From assembly GCA_017652965.1 (NCBI GenBank), contig JAGBZZ010000026.1, positions 1 through 5,602 on the forward strand: a stretch of DNA of 5,602 nucleotides, read 5' to 3'. The stretch comes from Clostridia bacterium (GTDB lineage: Bacteria; Bacillota_A; Clostridia; Oscillospirales; CAG-272). The first letter of the stretch is position 1, and each line of letters opens with the position of its first letter. Both the position numbers and the translations under genes were made by a program. Positions 4,386-5,602 of the stretch are shown piece by piece. Below the pieces are notes generated by a model. The model had not been told where the DNA came from. It did no database searches and saw only the letters and a program-made list of their open reading frames with translations.

Positions 4386-5075
4386 ATGAGGCTTGGCGGC
4401 TTGATGAAAATGACGCTTTTGGACTTTCCCGGGAAGGTCGGCTGTACCGTCTTTACCGTGGGCTGCGGCTTCCGCTGTCCCTTTTGCCACAATGCCTCGC
4501 TTGTCACCCATCCGGAGGAGGAATATCCTCTTGAGGATTTCTTCGCCTTCATAAAAAAGCGGCAGGGGCTTTTGGACGGTGTCTGCATCACGGGCGGTGA
4601 GCCGCTCCTGCAGCCCGACCTTGCCGATTTTATCCGCAGGATCCGCGCACTCGGCTATGCCGTTAAGCTGGATACCAACGGGGCACACCCTCACGGCCTT
4701 CGCGCCCTGTGTGAGGAGGGGCTTTTGGACTACGTGGCCATGGATATCAAAAACAGCCCCGCTAGGTATCCCGAAACCGTCGGCCTTCCCGCCATGCCGC
4801 AGGGGGTTGCCGAAAGCGCCGCTTACCTGCTTTCGGGCGCCGTACCGTTTGAGTTCCGCACCACGGTGGTGGAGGAGCTGCACGATCCCTCCGACTTTAC
4901 AGAGATCGGGAAGTGGATCGCGGGGGCTGAGCGCTACTATCTGCAGACCTTTACCGACTCGGGGGATCTTATCGGCACCGGGCTTTCTGCACCGTCTGCG
5001 GACAAGCTTGCCGCCTGCCTTGCCGCCGTACAGCCCTACGTCCCGTCGGCGACCCTGCGCGGCAACGCGAAATAA
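4386..5075 (+). CDS. nrdG: Anaerobic ribonucleoside-triphosphate reductase activating protein (radical SAM)
   Basis: NrdG uses a [4Fe-4S] cluster and S-adenosylmethionine to place the glycyl radical on NrdD. The 229-residue protein has the radical-SAM cluster motif C-x3-C-x2-C (C27, C31, C34 in CGFRCPFCHN). It also has the SAM-contact motif GGEP (70-73), the KLDTNG strand (94-99) and a later AMDIK segment (118-122). The N-terminus GLMKMTLLDFPGKVGCTVFTVGC and the C-terminus ending in a '..ATLRG' strand are typical of the longer, about 230-residue NrdG group, rather than the shorter (about 150-residue) E. coli type. A strong GGAGG site lies 6 nt before the ATG at 4386. The gene sits 53 nt ahead of nrdD with no terminator between them, so they form one operon, probably under NrdR control. 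The order activase-then-reductase is the reverse of E. coli. Assignment to NrdD rather than another glycyl-radical enzyme is supported by the neighbour. Confidence 0.93.
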   Translation: MRLGGLMKMTLLDFPGKVGCTVFTVGCGFRCPFCHNASLVTHPEEEYPLEDFFAFIKKRQGLLDGVCITGGEPLLQPDLADFIRRIRALGYAVKLDTNGAHPHGLRALCEEGLLDYVAMDIKNSPARYPETVGLPAMPQGVAESAAYLLSGAVPFEFRTTVVEELHDPSDFTEIGKWIAGAERYYLQTFTDSGDLIGTGLSAPSADKLAACLAAVQPYVPSATLRGNAK

Positions 5076-5128
5076 GGATGAATAAGTAAAATAAAAATAA
5101 ATTTCTATTTCTGAAAAGGAGAATACGT

Positions 5129-5602
5129 ATGTATCAGGTTTTGAAGCGTGACGGAAAAGTAATTGACTTTTCTCTGGAAAAAATCACAAAAGCCATTACC
5201 ATGGCCTTTGAGGCGCAGGAAAAGGACTATCATCCTGCCGTCATTGATTTTCTGGCGTTGAAGGTAACGGCGGACTTTGAGTCGAAGATCAAGGAAGGTC
5301 TTATCGCCGTTGAGGATATTCAGGACTCGGTAGAAAACGTGCTGGTTCAGGGCGGATATTCGGACGTGGCCAAGGCCTACATTCTGTACCGCCGTCAGCG
5401 CGCCAAGCTCCGTGAGGTGAAGAATACCGCGCTTGACTATCAGTCGCTGGTGGACGGATATCTGAAGATCAATGACTGGCGCGTGAAGGAGAACTCCACC
5501 GTGACCTACTCGGTCGGCGGTCTGATCCTTTCCAACTCGGGCGCCATCACGGCCAACTACTGGCTCTCCGAGATCTATGACGACGAGATCGCCAATGCCC
5601 AC
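5129..5602 (+). CDS. nrdD: Anaerobic ribonucleoside-triphosphate reductase, N-terminal part (runs off window)
   Basis: The frame is open to the last base and shows 158 residues. NrdD is the class III reductase that makes deoxyribonucleotides without oxygen through a C-terminal glycyl radical. The N-terminus is an ATP-cone, the allosteric nucleotide-binding domain (about 1-95). It begins with the signature KRDG (6-9) and the F-x(3)-I-x(2)-AI pattern (FSLEKITKAI), and ends near YILYRRQRAKLRE (84-96). The catalytic barrel starts after it: ENSTVTYSVGGLILSNSG (121-138) and YWLSEIYDDEIANAH (144-158) match the family's entry region. The glycyl-radical site lies beyond the window. An AGGAG site (5117-5121) is 7 nt before the ATG. 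The intergenic 53 nt is AT-rich and shows no terminator. Confidence 0.95.
   Translation, partial: MYQVLKRDGKVIDFSLEKITKAITMAFEAQEKDYHPAVIDFLALKVTADFESKIKEGLIAVEDIQDSVENVLVQGGYSDVAKAYILYRRQRAKLREVKNTALDYQSLVDGYLKINDWRVKENSTVTYSVGGLILSNSGAITANYWLSEIYDDEIANAH

Noticed and set aside
5105..5602. 165-residue minus-strand open frame
   Set aside because: It is antisense to the unmistakable nrdD N-terminus.
1..5602. tRNA or rRNA genes, CRISPR arrays, insertion sequences, attachment sites
   Set aside because: No cloverleaf, regularly spaced repeats, transposase frame or terminal inverted repeats could be found by reading either strand.

Overview
The window looks like a piece of chromosome from an anaerobic, fairly GC-rich Gram-positive bacterium, probably a gut-type member of the Clostridia. 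Three things suggest this: strong AGGAG-type ribosome binding sites with consensus sigma-A promoters and hairpin-plus-T-run terminators; a class III (oxygen-sensitive) ribonucleotide reductase locus; and a small Thr-rich lipoprotein of a style common in such genomes. This assignment is inference; there is no rRNA or other taxonomic marker here.

Layout, left to right. (1) Positions 1-1390, plus strand: the 3' end of an acidic, proline-rich single-pass membrane protein overlaps rsgA, the circularly permuted ribosome-assembly GTPase. The unit ends in a near-perfect hairpin terminator at 1360-1390, which may also serve the convergent genes. (2) Positions 1407-3189, minus strand: a compact cassette transcribed leftward from a perfect TTGACA-17-TATAAT promoter. 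It encodes an 84-residue lipoprotein ending in WCDPFGGSK, then a strong intrinsic-terminator hairpin, then three translationally coupled genes: an HPr-kinase-like P-loop protein, a PqqD-family peptide-binding protein and an S24/S26-type (signal-peptidase-like) protein without a membrane anchor. (3) Positions 3304-4174, plus strand: a second strong promoter, facing away from the cassette, drives a flavin-reductase-family protein after a leader of about 135 nt. Stacked hairpins follow, ending in a very good terminator. (4) Positions 4269-5602, plus strand: a promoter overlapped and followed by two NrdR-box-like palindromes set 32 bp apart, then nrdG (radical-SAM activase) and the start of nrdD (anaerobic ribonucleotide reductase), which runs off the window.

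The most interesting part is region 2. Kinase-like, PqqD-like and protease-like proteins together recall the kit that modifies ribosomally made peptides, for example lasso peptides whose precursor is phosphorylated at a C-terminal Ser by an HPr-kinase homologue. Here no cyclase or radical-SAM maturase is adjacent, and the only candidate substrate is a lipoprotein with a distinctive C-terminal tag. The proposal that the three proteins act on the lipoprotein is a hypothesis based on gene order and motifs. The clearest regulatory finding is the tandem NrdR-box pair in front of nrdG-nrdD.
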